Shown here: one piece after another, positions 9,467 through 18,858 of the stretch
Layout of the letters: each line of letters opens with the position of its first letter
Position numbering within the stretch: the first letter of the stretch is position 1
Assembly (NCBI RefSeq): GCF_009866655.1
Contig: NZ_CP047420.1
Location: 2,604,001-2,668,000 of the forward strand
DNA from: Rathayibacter sp. VKM Ac-2804
Lineage (GTDB): Bacteria; Actinomycetota; Actinomycetes; Actinomycetales; Microbacteriaceae
Reading direction: 5' to 3'
DNA length: 64,000 nt
Notes under the pieces: model-generated
What the model saw: only the letters and a program-made list of their open reading frames with translations
Database searches by the model: none
Told to the model about the DNA's origin: nothing
Translations under genes and position numbers: made by a program

Positions 9467-10096
9467 CTAGCGGGCCGCGTAGTACTCGACGACGAGCTGG
9501 ACTTCGCAGGTCACGGGGACCTCGGCGCGCTTCGGGCGGCGCAGGAGCGTCGCCTGGAGCTTGTCGATCTCGACCTCGAGGTAGCCCGGGGTCTTGGGGA
9601 GGACGTCGACGTGTCCGCCGGCGGCCGCGACCTGGAAGGGCTCGGTGCCCTCGGAGCGGGTCTTGACGTGGATGACCTGGCCCGGCTTCACGCGGAAGGA
9701 GGGGCGGTCCACCGTCTGGCCGTCCACCATGATGTGGCGGTGGGTGACGAACTGGCGGGCCTGCGCGGTCGTGCGGGCGAAGCCCGAGCGCAGCACGAGG
9801 GCGTCGAGACGCATCTCGAGGAGCTCGACCAGGTTCTCACCGGTCAGGCCCTGGGTGCGGCGCGCCTCCTGGAAGGCGATGCGCAGCTGCTTCTCGCGGA
9901 TGCCGTACTGGGCTCGCAGACGCTGCTTCTCCCGCAGGCGGACGGCGTAGTCCGAGTCGGCCTTGCGCTTCGAGCGGCCGTGCTCACCCGGAGCGTAGGG
10001 ACGCTTCTCAAGGTAGCGGGCGGCCTTCGGGGTCAGGGGGATGCCGAGGGCGCGCGAGAGGCGCGTCTTCGAACGGGTACGTGAGGTGGTCGACAC
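9467..10096 (-). CDS. rpsD: 30S ribosomal protein S4
   Basis: S4 is a primary 16S rRNA-binding protein that nucleates assembly of the small subunit and is part of the mRNA entry helicase site. The 209-aa length is standard. It begins MSTTSRTRSKTRLSRALGIPLTPK and contains the S4 RNA-binding domain around VLRSGFARTTAQARQFVTHRHIMVDG. It is monocistronic here: rarA lies 242 bp upstream and a strong terminator follows. Standing apart from the rpsM-rpsK-rpoA operon is common in actinobacteria. The upstream gap was inspected for a regulatory leader, but nothing definite was seen. Confidence 0.97.
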   Translation of the reverse strand: MSTTSRTRSKTRLSRALGIPLTPKAARYLEKRPYAPGEHGRSKRKADSDYAVRLREKQRLRAQYGIREKQLRIAFQEARRTQGLTGENLVELLEMRLDALVLRSGFARTTAQARQFVTHRHIMVDGQTVDRPSFRVKPGQVIHVKTRSEGTEPFQVAAAGGHVDVLPKTPGYLEVEIDKLQATLLRRPKRAEVPVTCEVQLVVEYYAAR

Positions 10097-10338
10097 TGTG
10101 GTCCTTCCAGGGTCTGAGAGGTTCGGTCGCAGTCCTCGTCCGCCGGCTCCGGGAGGAGGGCGGGCGCCGAGGTCGTGTCCCCCCGCGGGTGCGGGAGGCA
10201 GGGTGACCGCGGTGGCGGACTGCGCGATTCAGAGGGATGCGCTGCTCCGCTCGGCTACAGAGCGGTGGGCAACCTCGCAAGACTACCAGGCGCTGGCGCC
10301 GGCGTCACGCGCCGGTTCGAGGCCGCCGCCCGCGATCG

Positions 10339-11775
10339 TCAGCCTCGGCCGCGGATGATGCGGAGCAGCTTCGCCAGCCGGGCCGAGACGTCGCGCTCGT
10401 TGCCGTGCTCCGTCGGCGCGTAGTAGCGCGCGCCGCGCAGCTCGTCCGGCAGGTACTGCTGCTCGAGGACGCCGAGCTCGGCGTCGTGCGGGTAGCGGTA
10501 GCCCTTGCCGTGGCCGAGCCGCTTGGCGCCCGGGTAGTGCGCGTCGCGCAGGTGCGGCGGCACCCGGCCCGCCTTCCCCGCGCGGACATCGGCGATGGCC
10601 CTGTCGATGGCGGTGTAGGAGGCGTTCGACTTGGGGGCGGTGGCCAGGTGGACGACCGCCTGGGCGAGCGGGATCCGCCCCTCGGGCATGCCGATGAACT
10701 GCACGGCGTCGGCCGCCGCGATGGCGACGACGAGCGCCTGCGGGTCGGCCATCCCGATGTCCTCGGAGGCCGAGACGATGATCCGGCGGGCGATGAAGCG
10801 CGGGTCCTCCCCCGCCTCGATCATCCGGGCGAGGTAGTGCAGCGCGGCGTCGACGTCCGAGCCGCGGATCGACTTGATGAAGGCGCTGATCACGTCGTAG
10901 TGCTCGTCGCCGTTGCGGTCGTAGCGCAGCAGAGCGCGGTCGACGGCGCGGGCGACCACCTCGACGGTGATCAGCGGGAGCTCGGGCTCCTCCGCCTCGG
11001 CGGGCTCGGCGGGCTCCTCGTCGTCCTCGTCCTCGTCGTCGTCGTCCTCGTCCTCGACCGCCGACGCCCGCGCGACGCGGTCGGCCTCGCGCGCCTCCGA
11101 CCGGGCGGAGGTGGCGGCGGCCTCGAGCGCGGTGAGCGCCCGGCGGGCGTCGCCGGAGGCGAGGCGGACGATGCTCGCCCGCGCCTCGTCGTCGAGCCGC
11201 ACCGAGCCGCGCAGGCCGCGCTCGTCGTGCAGCGCCCGGTCGACGAGCAGCCCCAGATCGTCGTCGTCGAGCGTGTTCAGGGTGAGCAGCAGCGAGCGCG
11301 AGAGCAGGGGCGCGATCACCGAGAAGGACGGGTTCTCGGTCGTCGCCGCGATCAGGATGACCCAGCCGTTCTCGACACCCGGCAGCAGCGCGTCCTGCTG
11401 CGCCTTCGTGAAGCGGTGGATCTCGTCGAGGAAGAGGACGGTCGAGGTGCCGTAGAGGTCGCGGGTGGAGAGCGCCTCCTCCATCACCTGCCGCACGTCC
11501 TTGACGCCGGCCGTCACGGCCGAGAGCTCGACGAAGCGGCGGCCGCTGGAGTGCGCGACCGCCTGCGCGAGCGTCGTCTTCCCGGTGCCGGGAGGGCCCC
11601 AGAGGATCACCGAGACCGCGCCGCGCTCGCCGGTGGTGTCGGCCGCGAGGGCCACGAGCGGCGAGCCCGGGGTGAGCAGGTGCCGCTGCCCGGCGACCTC
11701 CTCCAGGCTGCGGGGACGCATGCGCACGGCGAGCGGGGTCGCCCCGGAGCGGAGTCCGGCCTGCTGCATCGTCAT
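10339..11775 (-). CDS. rarA: Replication-associated recombination protein RarA (MgsA)
   Basis: This AAA+ ATPase acts at stalled replication forks and interacts with SSB and clamp-loader functions. The 478-aa protein has Walker [10 protein letters not shown] near residue 60, Walker [10 protein letters not shown], sensor ATTENPSF, and the C-terminal MgsA tetramerisation region (DYISAFIKS-like [23 protein letters not shown]). The ATG at 11775 ([11 protein letters not shown]) was chosen because the family begins about 20 residues before [12 protein letters not shown]; the longer frame runs through the divergent gene. Between the ATPase and C-terminal domains sits an unusual acidic insertion (alternating Asp/Glu, about 30 residues, encoded near 10,985-11,070). 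Confidence 0.95.
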   Translation of the reverse strand: MTMQQAGLRSGATPLAVRMRPRSLEEVAGQRHLLTPGSPLVALAADTTGERGAVSVILWGPPGTGKTTLAQAVAHSSGRRFVELSAVTAGVKDVRQVMEEALSTRDLYGTSTVLFLDEIHRFTKAQQDALLPGVENGWVILIAATTENPSFSVIAPLLSRSLLLTLNTLDDDDLGLLVDRALHDERGLRGSVRLDDEARASIVRLASGDARRALTALEAAATSARSEAREADRVARASAVEDEDDDDEDEDDEEPAEPAEAEEPELPLITVEVVARAVDRALLRYDRNGDEHYDVISAFIKSIRGSDVDAALHYLARMIEAGEDPRFIARRIIVSASEDIGMADPQALVVAIAAADAVQFIGMPEGRIPLAQAVVHLATAPKSNASYTAIDRAIADVRAGKAGRVPPHLRDAHYPGAKRLGHGKGYRYPHDAELGVLEQQYLPDELRGARYYAPTEHGNERDVSARLAKLLRIIRGRG

Positions 11776-11865
11776 CGCACCAGCGTAACGACGGCCTCCG
11801 ACAGTCGCCCCGGCGCCCACCCGGCTCCCGGCGCCGCCGTGTCCGGCGAGGGTGCGGCGATTCTC

Positions 11866-11871
11866 GTAGGC
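11866..11871 (+). promoter_or_regulatory. Candidate -10 box for the peptidyl-prolyl isomerase gene
   Basis: TAGGCT lies about 70 bp upstream of the GTG start, in the divergent region shared with rarA. It fits the actinobacterial TANNNT consensus. No clear -35 was recognised. Confidence 0.3.
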
Positions 11872-11939
11872 TCGACGCGCTCCGCGCTCGCGCGGAGCCG
11901 CGCCGGACGCAGGCGCGACGCACGACGGCGGAGGAACAC

Positions 11940-12734
11940 GTGGCCCAGGGCAGGACGAACGATCGCGAGGCGCGCACACGACTGAGGGCCTACCAGGCGC
12001 GGCAGAGCCTGCACCGCACGCGTGCGAAGCGCCGGGTCCGCGACAACGTCGTCGCGGCCGTCGCGGGCGTGATCGTCATCGCCCTCGCCGTCGTCGCACA
12101 GCTCCTCTACTTCTCCGGCGGCCCCGGCACCCCCGTCGCCGAGCCGACGTCCTCCGAGAGCGCCACGCCCTCCCCCACGCCCGCGGCGACCGGCCAGAAC
12201 ACCGGCGACGTCCCCTCCGCGGACATCGCCGAGGGCCGCGACTGGAACGGCACGATGTCGATCGACAGCGACGAGCTGGGCATCACGCTCGCCGGCGCCG
12301 CCGCCCCGCAGGCCGTCTCCTCCTTCCTCTCCTTGGCGCAGTCCGGCTTCTACGACGGCGTCTCCTGCCACCGCCTCACCACCGAGGGCCTCTACGTGCT
12401 CCAGTGCGGCGACCCGAACGGCGACGGCACCGGCGGCCCCGGCTACAGCTACGGCCCGGTCGAGAACGCCCCCGCCGACGGCGTCTACCCCGCGGGCACC
12501 ATCGCGATGGCCCGCCAGGGCGGCAACGGCTACAGCCAGGGCAGCCAGTTCTTCGTCGTCTACCAGGACACCCAGCTCCCCGAGGACGCCGCGGGCGGCT
12601 ACACCGTGGTCGGCCGGGTCACCTCGGGCCTCGACGCGCTGATCGCCGATGTCGTCGCCAAGGGCACGGCGGACGGCTCCGGCGACGGCGCCCCCGCCGA
12701 GCCGGTCGCGATCGGCGGGATCTCGCTGCAGTAG
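11940..12734 (+). CDS. Membrane-anchored cyclophilin-type peptidyl-prolyl isomerase
   Basis: The protein catalyses cis-trans isomerisation of prolyl bonds, probably outside the membrane. The 264-aa sequence has a basic cytoplasmic N-terminus, one transmembrane helix (about 35-57, [22 protein letters not shown]), a Thr/Ser/Pro linker (about 60-90), then a cyclophilin domain with [18 protein letters not shown] and a [10 protein letters not shown] segment that corresponds to the family QFFI motif. The GTG start has GGAGG five bases upstream. It is divergent from rarA. Such anchored cyclophilins next to relA are common in Micrococcales. The specific substrate is unknown. Confidence 0.92.
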   Translation: MAQGRTNDREARTRLRAYQARQSLHRTRAKRRVRDNVVAAVAGVIVIALAVVAQLLYFSGGPGTPVAEPTSSESATPSPTPAATGQNTGDVPSADIAEGRDWNGTMSIDSDELGITLAGAAAPQAVSSFLSLAQSGFYDGVSCHRLTTEGLYVLQCGDPNGDGTGGPGYSYGPVENAPADGVYPAGTIAMARQGGNGYSQGSQFFVVYQDTQLPEDAAGGYTVVGRVTSGLDALIADVVAKGTADGSGDGAPAEPVAIGGISLQ

Positions 12735-12914
12735 CCGTCGACGACGGGCCGCCTCCGCACGCCGGTGGCGACCCGCGGGACCGCGCACGACCGGCGGCGC
12801 GGGGAGTGCAATAGGCTTGTCGTCACTGCCCGTTCGCGGCTGAGCGCGGTCGTCGGCCTCCGGCTGTCGAGCACCGAGGCCGAGGGGCGGGACGACAGCG
12901 AAAGGCGGCACCCG

Positions 12915-14522
12915 ATGCTGACTCCAGATGGCGACATCGACACCGTGTCCACCCCCGACACCGTGTCCCCCGACGACAGCCCGTCCTCCGAGACGACGGC
13001 CGTCCCCGAGAGCAGCGGCGCCCCCGAGGGCGCCGACGCCCCGGCCGAGACGGACGCTCCCGAGAGCGGAGGGGACTCCCCCGAGGCGGCGACGTCCGAC
13101 TCCGAGACGAGCGCGGCGGTCATGCCCGACGACGCGACGGCATCGGACGAGGCGCCGACCCCCGACGGGGCTGCGACCTCCGACGAGACGGCCACCTCCG
13201 ACGAGACGGCCACCTCCGAGGACGCGACGACCTCCGAGGAGGTCGCGGCTCCCGAGGCCGCGGCGCCCCCCGTCGTGCCGACCGCTCCCCGTCCGCAGGC
13301 CGGCGACCGCCGCCCCTGGGGCCGCGTCGGCGACGACGGCACGGTCTACGTGCGGGTCGGCGACGAGGAGCGCGAGGTCGGCCAGTACCCCGACGCGACT
13401 CCCGAGGAGGCCCTCGCCTACTACGAGCGCAAGTACACCGAGCTCGCCGGGCAGGTCTCCCTGCTCGAGCAGCGGGCCAAGCGCGGCGCTCCGGCCAACG
13501 ACGTCTCGCGCGGGGTCCAGACGCTCACCGCGGCCATCTCGCAGGCGCACGCCGTCGGCGACCTCGCCGCCCTGCAGACCCGCGTCAGCGCGCTCAGCGG
13601 TTCCGTCGAGGACCTGACCGAGCAGCAGGCCGCCGAGACGAAGGCCGCCCTCAGCGACGCCATCGCGCACCGCGAGGCGATCGTCGCCGAGGCCGAGGCG
13701 CTCGCCGCCGTCGACCCGGCGAAGACGCAGTGGAAGCAGGCCAGCGCCGCGATCGACGACCTCTTCGCCCGCTGGCAGAGCCACCAGCAGCAGGGTCCGC
13801 GCCTGCCCAAGAACGACGCGAACGAGCTGTGGCGCCGCTTCCGCGGGGCCCGCACGACGATCGAGCAGAACCGCAAGGCGTTCTTCGCCGACCTCGACTC
13901 GGCGCACCGCGAGGCCAAGTCGGCCAAGCAGGCGCTGATCGACCAGGCCGAGGCGCTGGTCTCCCGCGGCGCCGACGCGATCCCGGAGTACCGGGCGCTC
14001 CTCGAGCGCTGGCGGGTCGCCGGTCGCGCGGGCAAGCGGTTCGACGACGCCCTCTGGGCGCGCTTCAAGGCCGCCGGCGACGCGATCTACGGTGCGAAGG
14101 CCGAGGTCGTCGCGCAGGAGAGCGTCGAGTACACCGAGAACCTCGACCTCAAGCTGGCCCTCCTCGAGGAGGCGGAGCCGCTGCTGCAGGAGTCGGACCG
14201 CGAGAAGGCCAAGCGCGTGCTGCTCTCCGTCCAGGAGCGCTGGGACGCGATCGGCCGTGTGCCGCGCGAGCAGGTGCGCACCGTCGAGGACCGCCTCCGC
14301 AAGGTCGAGGCGCACGTGCGCAAGCTCGACGAGGAGCACTGGAACCGCAGCAACCCCGAGCGCAAGGCCCGCTCCGAGGGTCTCGCCTCGCAGCTGACCG
14401 CCGCGATCCAGAAACTGCAGGACGAGCTCGACGAGGCGAAGGCCCGCGGCGACCGCGCGGCCATCGCCCAGGCCCAGGAGGCGCTCGACGCCCGCAAGGT
14501 CTGGCTGGACGCCCTGGGCTGA
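12915..14522 (+). CDS. DUF349 domain protein with acidic repetitive N-terminus
   Basis: The 535-aa protein starts with about 110 residues rich in Asp, Glu, Ser, Thr and Ala, including tandem TSDETA units near 88-105. It then has a short motif RPWGRVGDDGTVYVRVGDEE, and several helical DUF349 repeats from about 240 onward (for example QWKQASAAIDDLFARWQ and LLSVQERWDAIGRVPREQ). The C-terminal part is predicted to be coiled coil, ending KVWLDALG. The ATG at 12915 follows AAAGG. DUF349 has no agreed function; members are soluble helical proteins, frequently located near relA as here. A 9-bp-stem terminator follows directly. Confidence 0.88.
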   Translation: MLTPDGDIDTVSTPDTVSPDDSPSSETTAVPESSGAPEGADAPAETDAPESGGDSPEAATSDSETSAAVMPDDATASDEAPTPDGAATSDETATSDETATSEDATTSEEVAAPEAAAPPVVPTAPRPQAGDRRPWGRVGDDGTVYVRVGDEEREVGQYPDATPEEALAYYERKYTELAGQVSLLEQRAKRGAPANDVSRGVQTLTAAISQAHAVGDLAALQTRVSALSGSVEDLTEQQAAETKAALSDAIAHREAIVAEAEALAAVDPAKTQWKQASAAIDDLFARWQSHQQQGPRLPKNDANELWRRFRGARTTIEQNRKAFFADLDSAHREAKSAKQALIDQAEALVSRGADAIPEYRALLERWRVAGRAGKRFDDALWARFKAAGDAIYGAKAEVVAQESVEYTENLDLKLALLEEAEPLLQESDREKAKRVLLSVQERWDAIGRVPREQVRTVEDRLRKVEAHVRKLDEEHWNRSNPERKARSEGLASQLTAAIQKLQDELDEAKARGDRAAIAQAQEALDARKVWLDALG

Positions 14523-14529
14523 TCCCGCG

Positions 14530-14555
14530 GAGCGGATCCCTCCACAGATCCGCTC
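14530..14555 (+). terminator. Terminator hairpin after the DUF349 gene
   Basis: GAGCGGATC and GATCCGCTC form a perfect 9-bp stem around an 8-nt loop, starting eight bases after the stop codon. It separates the DUF349 gene from the next gene, which begins only 42 bp further on. Confidence 0.7.
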
Positions 14556-14596
14556 GGAGCTCCCCCGAGGGGAGGTGCGTCGTCCACCATGGGCGG

Positions 14597-15133
14597 ATGA
14601 CGCGCCTCCCCTCCGTTCTGCTCCCAGGACACCTGCCGCTCGCCGAGCTGTGCGCCGCGCGGCTCGACGGCGAGGTGGTCGCGCTCGACGAGGGCTTCCT
14701 CCTCGCCGACCTGCCGCTCGGACCGCCGGAGCGGGGGGCGGCGCTGCTCGCCGTGCTGCCGAAGGGGACGGTCGCCGACCGCACGTCCGCCGCCTGGGTG
14801 CACGGCGCCGTGACAGACGCACCGCGGGTGCACAGCGCCTCCATCGACCGGCGGAACCGCCTGCACCCGCCGATGCTGGCGCGGGTGCGCTTCCACGAGG
14901 TGCGCCTCACCGACGAGGACGTCGTCGTGCTCGGCGGCTGCCCGGTGACGACGCCGGAGCGGACGCTGATCGACCTCGCGCGCACCCGGGACGCCGCCGG
15001 CGACGGACTCCTGCGCGCCCTGGCCGCCGTGACCGCCACTCCGCTCGCCCGCGTGCTCGAGCGCCTGGAGACCGGCGCACCGGTCGCCGGCCGCAGGATC
15101 GCCCTCGAGCGGCTGCGGAGCGCCCTGCGCTGA
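14597..15133 (+). CDS. AbiEi-antitoxin-like protein, orphan
   Basis: The 178-aa protein resembles the conserved central part of actinobacterial proteins annotated as type IV toxin-antitoxin AbiEi-family antitoxins. It has SAAWVHGA near 64-71, spaced Arg/His residues, then GGCPVTTPERTLIDLART near 113-130. The start was chosen at the ATG giving MTRLPSVLLPGHL; a CACCAT hexamer stands six bases before it. No AbiEii-like nucleotidyltransferase toxin lies on either side, and the C-terminal DUF559-type nuclease domain of many relatives is absent. It may be a solitary DNA-binding regulator. The family resemblance is from motif memory, so the call is moderate. Confidence 0.6.
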   Translation: MTRLPSVLLPGHLPLAELCAARLDGEVVALDEGFLLADLPLGPPERGAALLAVLPKGTVADRTSAAWVHGAVTDAPRVHSASIDRRNRLHPPMLARVRFHEVRLTDEDVVVLGGCPVTTPERTLIDLARTRDAAGDGLLRALAAVTATPLARVLERLETGAPVAGRRIALERLRSALR

Positions 15134-15146
15134 GGCCAGCACCGGC

Positions 15147-15164
15147 GCCGGGACTGCGCCCGGC
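15147..15164. terminator. Bidirectional terminator between converging genes
   Basis: GCCGGG-N6-CCCGGC, flanked by further complementary ccggc/gccgg bases, lies in the 50-bp gap between the AbiEi-like gene (plus) and relA (minus). It can serve both transcripts. Confidence 0.45.
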
Positions 15165-15183
15165 ACCGGCGATCAGGCCGCGG

Positions 15184-17433
15184 TCAGCCGGCGTTGACCC
15201 GGTACACGTCGTACACCGCGTCGATCCGGCGCACGGCGTTGAGCACGCGATCGAGGTGCGTCGTGTCGCCCATCTCGAAGACGAAGCGGCTGATCGCCAG
15301 TCGGTCGCTCGAGGTCGACACGGTGGCCGACAGGATGTTGACGTGGTGCTCCGAGAGCACCCGCGTGACGTCGCTCAGCAGACCCGATCGGTCCAGCGCC
15401 TCCACCTGGATCTGCACCAGGAAGATGCTCTTGGAGGACGGCGCCCACTCGACGTCGACGATCCGCTCGGGCTCCTTGAGCAGCTCCTGCACGTTGTGGC
15501 AGTTCGCCTGGTGCACCGAGACGCCGGCGCCGCGGGTGACGAAGCCGACGATCTGGTCGCCCGGCACCGGGGTGCAGCACTTCGCGAGCTTCACCAGGAT
15601 GTCCGGCGCACCCTTGACCAGGACCCCGGACTCGCTGCTGCGGCTGCGCGGGCGCGGGGAGCGCGGCAGCGTCACCTCGTGCTCGTCCGACTCCGGGTCG
15701 CCCTGGATCGTCGCGACGACCTTCTCGAGCACCGACTGGGTCGACACGTGCCCCTCGCCGACGGCCGCGTAGAGCGCCTCGACGTCGTTGTAGCGCAGCT
15801 GGCTGGCCACCTCGGTGAAGGTGTCCTGGCTCATCAGCTTCTGCAGCGGCAGGTTCTGCTTGCGCATGGCCCGCGCGATGGAGTCCTTGCCCTGCTCGAT
15901 CGCCTCGTCGCGGCGCTCCTTGGTGAACCACTGGCGGATCTTGTTGCGGGCCCGCGGGCTCTGCACGAAGTTGAGCCAGTCCTGGCTCGGGCCGGAGTCG
16001 GGGTTCTTCGAGGTGAAGACCTCGACGACGTCGCCGGTGGTCAGCGAGGACTCGAGTGGCACGAGGCGCCCGTTGACCTTCGCGCCCATCGTGCGATGGC
16101 CGACCTCGGTGTGCACGGCGTAGGCGAAGTCGACCGGGGTCGCACCCGTCGGCAGGCCGATGACGCGCCCCTTGGGCGTGAAGACGTAGACCTCCTTCGC
16201 GCCGATCTCGAAGCGGAGGGAGTCGAGGAACTCGTTCGGGTCGGTCGTCTCGGACTGCCAGTCGGAGAGGTGCGCGAGCCAGGCGAGGTCGGTGTCGTTC
16301 GAGCCGGAGGCGACCTTGCCCGTCGCCATCTGCTCCTTGTACTTCCAGTGCGCCGCGATGCCGAACTCCGCGTGCTGGTGCATCTCGTTGGTGCGGATCT
16401 GGATCTCGACCGCGCGGCCCTTCGGCCCGATCACGGTCGTGTGCAGCGACTGGTAGAGGTTGAACTTCGGCGTCGCGATGTAGTCCTTGAAGCGGCCGGG
16501 CATCGGACTCCAGCGCGCATGGATCGAGCCCAGCACGGCGTAGCAGTCGCGCACGGAGTTCACGAGCACGCGGATGCCGACCAGGTCGTAGATCTCGTCG
16601 AAGTCGCGGCCGCGGACCACCATCTTCTGGTAGATCGAGTAGTACTGCTTCGGCCGGCCGACGACGCGGCCGCGGATCTTGCCCGCCCGCAGGTCCTCGC
16701 CGATCAGGTCGATGATGCTCTGGACGAACTCCTCGCGCTGCGGGGTCCGCACCTTCACGAGGCTCTCGATCTCGTTGTAGATCTTCGGGTAGAGCACCGC
16801 GAAGGACAGGTCCTCGAGCTCCCACTTGATCGCCTGGATGCCGAGGCGGTTCGCCAGCGGCGCGTAGATCTCGAGAGTCTCGGTCGCCTTGCGGGCCGCG
16901 GACTCGGCGGGCACGAAGCCCCAGGTGCGCGCGTTGTGCAGACGATCGGCCAGCTTGATGATCAGCACGCGGATGTCCTTGGACATCGCGACGATCATCT
17001 TGCGGACCGTCTCCGCCTGCGCGCTGTCGCCGTACTTGACCTTGTCGAGCTTGGTGACGCCGTCGACGAGCATGGCGACCTCGTCGCCGAAGTCGGCGCG
17101 GAGCTCGTCGAGCTTGTAGTCGGTGTCCTCGACGGTGTCGTGCAGGAGGGCCGCGGCGATGGTCTTCGAGCCGATGCCGAGATCGGCGAGGATCTGCGCG
17201 ACGGCCAGCGGGTGCGTGATGTACGGCTCGCCGCTGCGGCGCTTCTGATTCGCGTGCGCCCGCTCGGCGACGGAGTAGGCCCGCTCGATCAGCGCGATGT
17301 CGCTCTTGGGATGGTGCGTGCGCACCGTCCGCACCAGGGTGTCGACGGCGCCGGAGGGCTGTGCGCGCGAGAAGATCCGCGGGACCAGCCGGCGCAGGGC
17401 GGCGGTCGAGGACGTGGTCGTGGTGTCGCTCAC
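15184..17433 (-). CDS. relA: Bifunctional (p)ppGpp synthetase/hydrolase RelA/SpoT (Rel)
   Basis: Rel makes and degrades the alarmone (p)ppGpp in the stringent response. The 749-aa protein has an intact hydrolase domain (ITHP near 72-75; HD in ALLHDTVEDTDY, 96-107), a synthetase domain (GRPKQYYSIYQKM, DLVGIRVLV), a TGS domain (VYVFTPKGRVIGLPTGATP) and a C-terminal ACT domain (SIFLVQIQVEALDRSGLL). Both activities are therefore expected. The GTG start at 17433 is preceded by GGAG. It lies downstream of the sec genes in the same direction with 80 bp to the rhodanese gene, so it could be transcribed with them or alone. Confidence 0.97.
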   Translation of the reverse strand: MSDTTTTSSTAALRRLVPRIFSRAQPSGAVDTLVRTVRTHHPKSDIALIERAYSVAERAHANQKRRSGEPYITHPLAVAQILADLGIGSKTIAAALLHDTVEDTDYKLDELRADFGDEVAMLVDGVTKLDKVKYGDSAQAETVRKMIVAMSKDIRVLIIKLADRLHNARTWGFVPAESAARKATETLEIYAPLANRLGIQAIKWELEDLSFAVLYPKIYNEIESLVKVRTPQREEFVQSIIDLIGEDLRAGKIRGRVVGRPKQYYSIYQKMVVRGRDFDEIYDLVGIRVLVNSVRDCYAVLGSIHARWSPMPGRFKDYIATPKFNLYQSLHTTVIGPKGRAVEIQIRTNEMHQHAEFGIAAHWKYKEQMATGKVASGSNDTDLAWLAHLSDWQSETTDPNEFLDSLRFEIGAKEVYVFTPKGRVIGLPTGATPVDFAYAVHTEVGHRTMGAKVNGRLVPLESSLTTGDVVEVFTSKNPDSGPSQDWLNFVQSPRARNKIRQWFTKERRDEAIEQGKDSIARAMRKQNLPLQKLMSQDTFTEVASQLRYNDVEALYAAVGEGHVSTQSVLEKVVATIQGDPESDEHEVTLPRSPRPRSRSSESGVLVKGAPDILVKLAKCCTPVPGDQIVGFVTRGAGVSVHQANCHNVQELLKEPERIVDVEWAPSSKSIFLVQIQVEALDRSGLLSDVTRVLSEHHVNILSATVSTSSDRLAISRFVFEMGDTTHLDRVLNAVRRIDAVYDVYRVNAG

Positions 17434-17512
17434 GCGGAGATCTCCATCGCCTTATTATCGCCCGTCGCGCGGGCACCCGTGACCGGTCCGCCGGGAGCGG
17501 ACAGGCCCGCGC

Positions 17513-17854
17513 TCAGTCGATGCGGCCAGGCCGCCCCGCGTCGTCCACGACGTCCCCGCCCGCGGCGGCCCACGCGGTCATCCCCGCGTCGATGTTCGCC
17601 GTCTCGTAGCCGGCGCCGTCGAGCGCCTGGACGACCATGGCCGAGCGGACGCCGGAGTGGCAGACGACGAGGATCGCCGCATCGCGCGGGAGCTCCTCCT
17701 GCCGCTCGCCGATGCTGCCCATCGGGATGTGGTGCGCCGCAGGCGCGTGCCCGAGCGCCCATTCGTGCGGCTCGCGGACGTCGAGCAGCCACACCTCGTC
17801 GCGCGCGACGAGTCCGATCGCGTCCTCAGCGCTGACCTGCGCGTAGTCGGCCAC
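17513..17854 (-). CDS. Single-domain rhodanese-like protein
   Basis: This 113-aa protein has a rhodanese domain: LLDVREPHEWALGHAPAAHHIPMG for the CH2A-type segment and the active-site loop CHSGVRS with its catalytic cysteine near residue 65. Such proteins transfer sulfane sulfur or act as sulfur carriers or thiol regulators. The GTG start lies two bases after the secF stop, so the gene is probably part of the sec operon. The substrate is unknown. The C-terminal GDVVDDAGRPGRID extension is short and not conserved in the domain. Confidence 0.9.
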   Translation of the reverse strand: MADYAQVSAEDAIGLVARDEVWLLDVREPHEWALGHAPAAHHIPMGSIGERQEELPRDAAILVVCHSGVRSAMVVQALDGAGYETANIDAGMTAWAAAGGDVVDDAGRPGRID

Positions 17855-17856
17855 GA

Positions 17857-18858
17857 TCAGCCCTGCACGGCCGGGGCCGCGGCGCGCTCGCGCGCGGAGA
17901 CGACCCGCTTGTCGTGCTTGCCGATCTCGGCCTCACCGCTGCGCAGCTGGGCGTAGAGCGGGGCCGCGACGAAGATCGTCGAGTAGGTGCCGACGATGAT
18001 GCCGATCAGCAGCGCGAGCGAGATGTCGCGCAGCGTGCCGGCGCCGAGGACGAAGGCGCCGATCACGAGGATCGCCGCGACCGGCAAGGCGGCGACGATC
18101 GAGGTGTTGATCGAGCGCACCAGCGTCTGGTTCTCGGCGAGGTTGACCGTCTCGGAGAACGTCTTCGTCGTGCTGCCGAGCGCCTCCGCGGTGTTCTCGC
18201 GGATCTTGTCGAACACCACGACCGTGTCGTAGAGCGAGTAGCCGAGGATCGTCAGCAGTCCGATCACCGCCGCCGGCGACACCTCGGTCCCGGTGATCCC
18301 GTAGACGCCGGCCACGATCACGAGGTCGTGCAGCAGCGCGACGATCGCGGCGAGCGACATCTTCCAGGTGCGGAAGTAGGCCCACATCGCCAGGGCCGCC
18401 AGGATCACGAAGATGATCAGGCCGCGAACGGCCTGCTGCGTGACGTCCGAGCCCCAGGCGGCGCCGATGAAGGACGACGCGACCTGCTCCGTCGGGACGG
18501 AGTAGGCCTCGGACAGCGCGTTGCGGACCTGCGTCGACTCGTCGGTCGAGAGCTGGCTGGTCTGGACGCGGATCGAGTCGTCGCCGACGATCGAGACGCG
18601 CGGAACGGCCTCGGGCGAGACCGAGGTGACGGCGTCGGTCGCGGCGGTCTGGTCGAGGTTCTGCGGTGACGTGACCGTGAACTCCGAGCCGCCGGTGAAC
18701 TCGATGCTGAAGTTGAAGCCGCCGCGGGCCGCCGTGCCGAGCACGGTGAGCAGGATGATCGCGATCGAGATGAGGTACCAGGTGCGCCGGCGGCCGACGA
18801 AGTCGACCGAGCGCTTGCCGGTGTAGAGGTCGTTTCCGAACTGCGAGAAGCTGGCCAT
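17857..18858 (-). CDS. secF: Protein translocase subunit SecF
   Basis: SecF works with SecD in proton-motive-force-driven release of secreted proteins on the outer face of the membrane. The 333-aa protein has a first transmembrane helix near 30-50, a periplasmic-type loop beginning FNFSIEFTGGSEF, and five C-terminal helices including GVYGITGTEVSPAAVIGLLTILGYSLYDTVVVFDKI. I use the ATG at 18858, spaced six bases after AAGGA and overlapping the secD stop as TGATG. A GTG one codon upstream is the alternative. The operon order is yajC-secD-secF. Confidence 0.96.
   Translation of the reverse strand: MASFSQFGNDLYTGKRSVDFVGRRRTWYLISIAIILLTVLGTAARGGFNFSIEFTGGSEFTVTSPQNLDQTAATDAVTSVSPEAVPRVSIVGDDSIRVQTSQLSTDESTQVRNALSEAYSVPTEQVASSFIGAAWGSDVTQQAVRGLIIFVILAALAMWAYFRTWKMSLAAIVALLHDLVIVAGVYGITGTEVSPAAVIGLLTILGYSLYDTVVVFDKIRENTAEALGSTTKTFSETVNLAENQTLVRSINTSIVAALPVAAILVIGAFVLGAGTLRDISLALLIGIIVGTYSTIFVAAPLYAQLRSGEAEIGKHDKRVVSARERAAAPAVQG

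Noticed and set aside
10097..10338. Promoter or S4 leader upstream of rpsD
   Set aside because: TTGCGA and TGTAGC hexamers exist, but the spacer is only 15 bp and no leader structure resembling known S4 binding sites was recognised.
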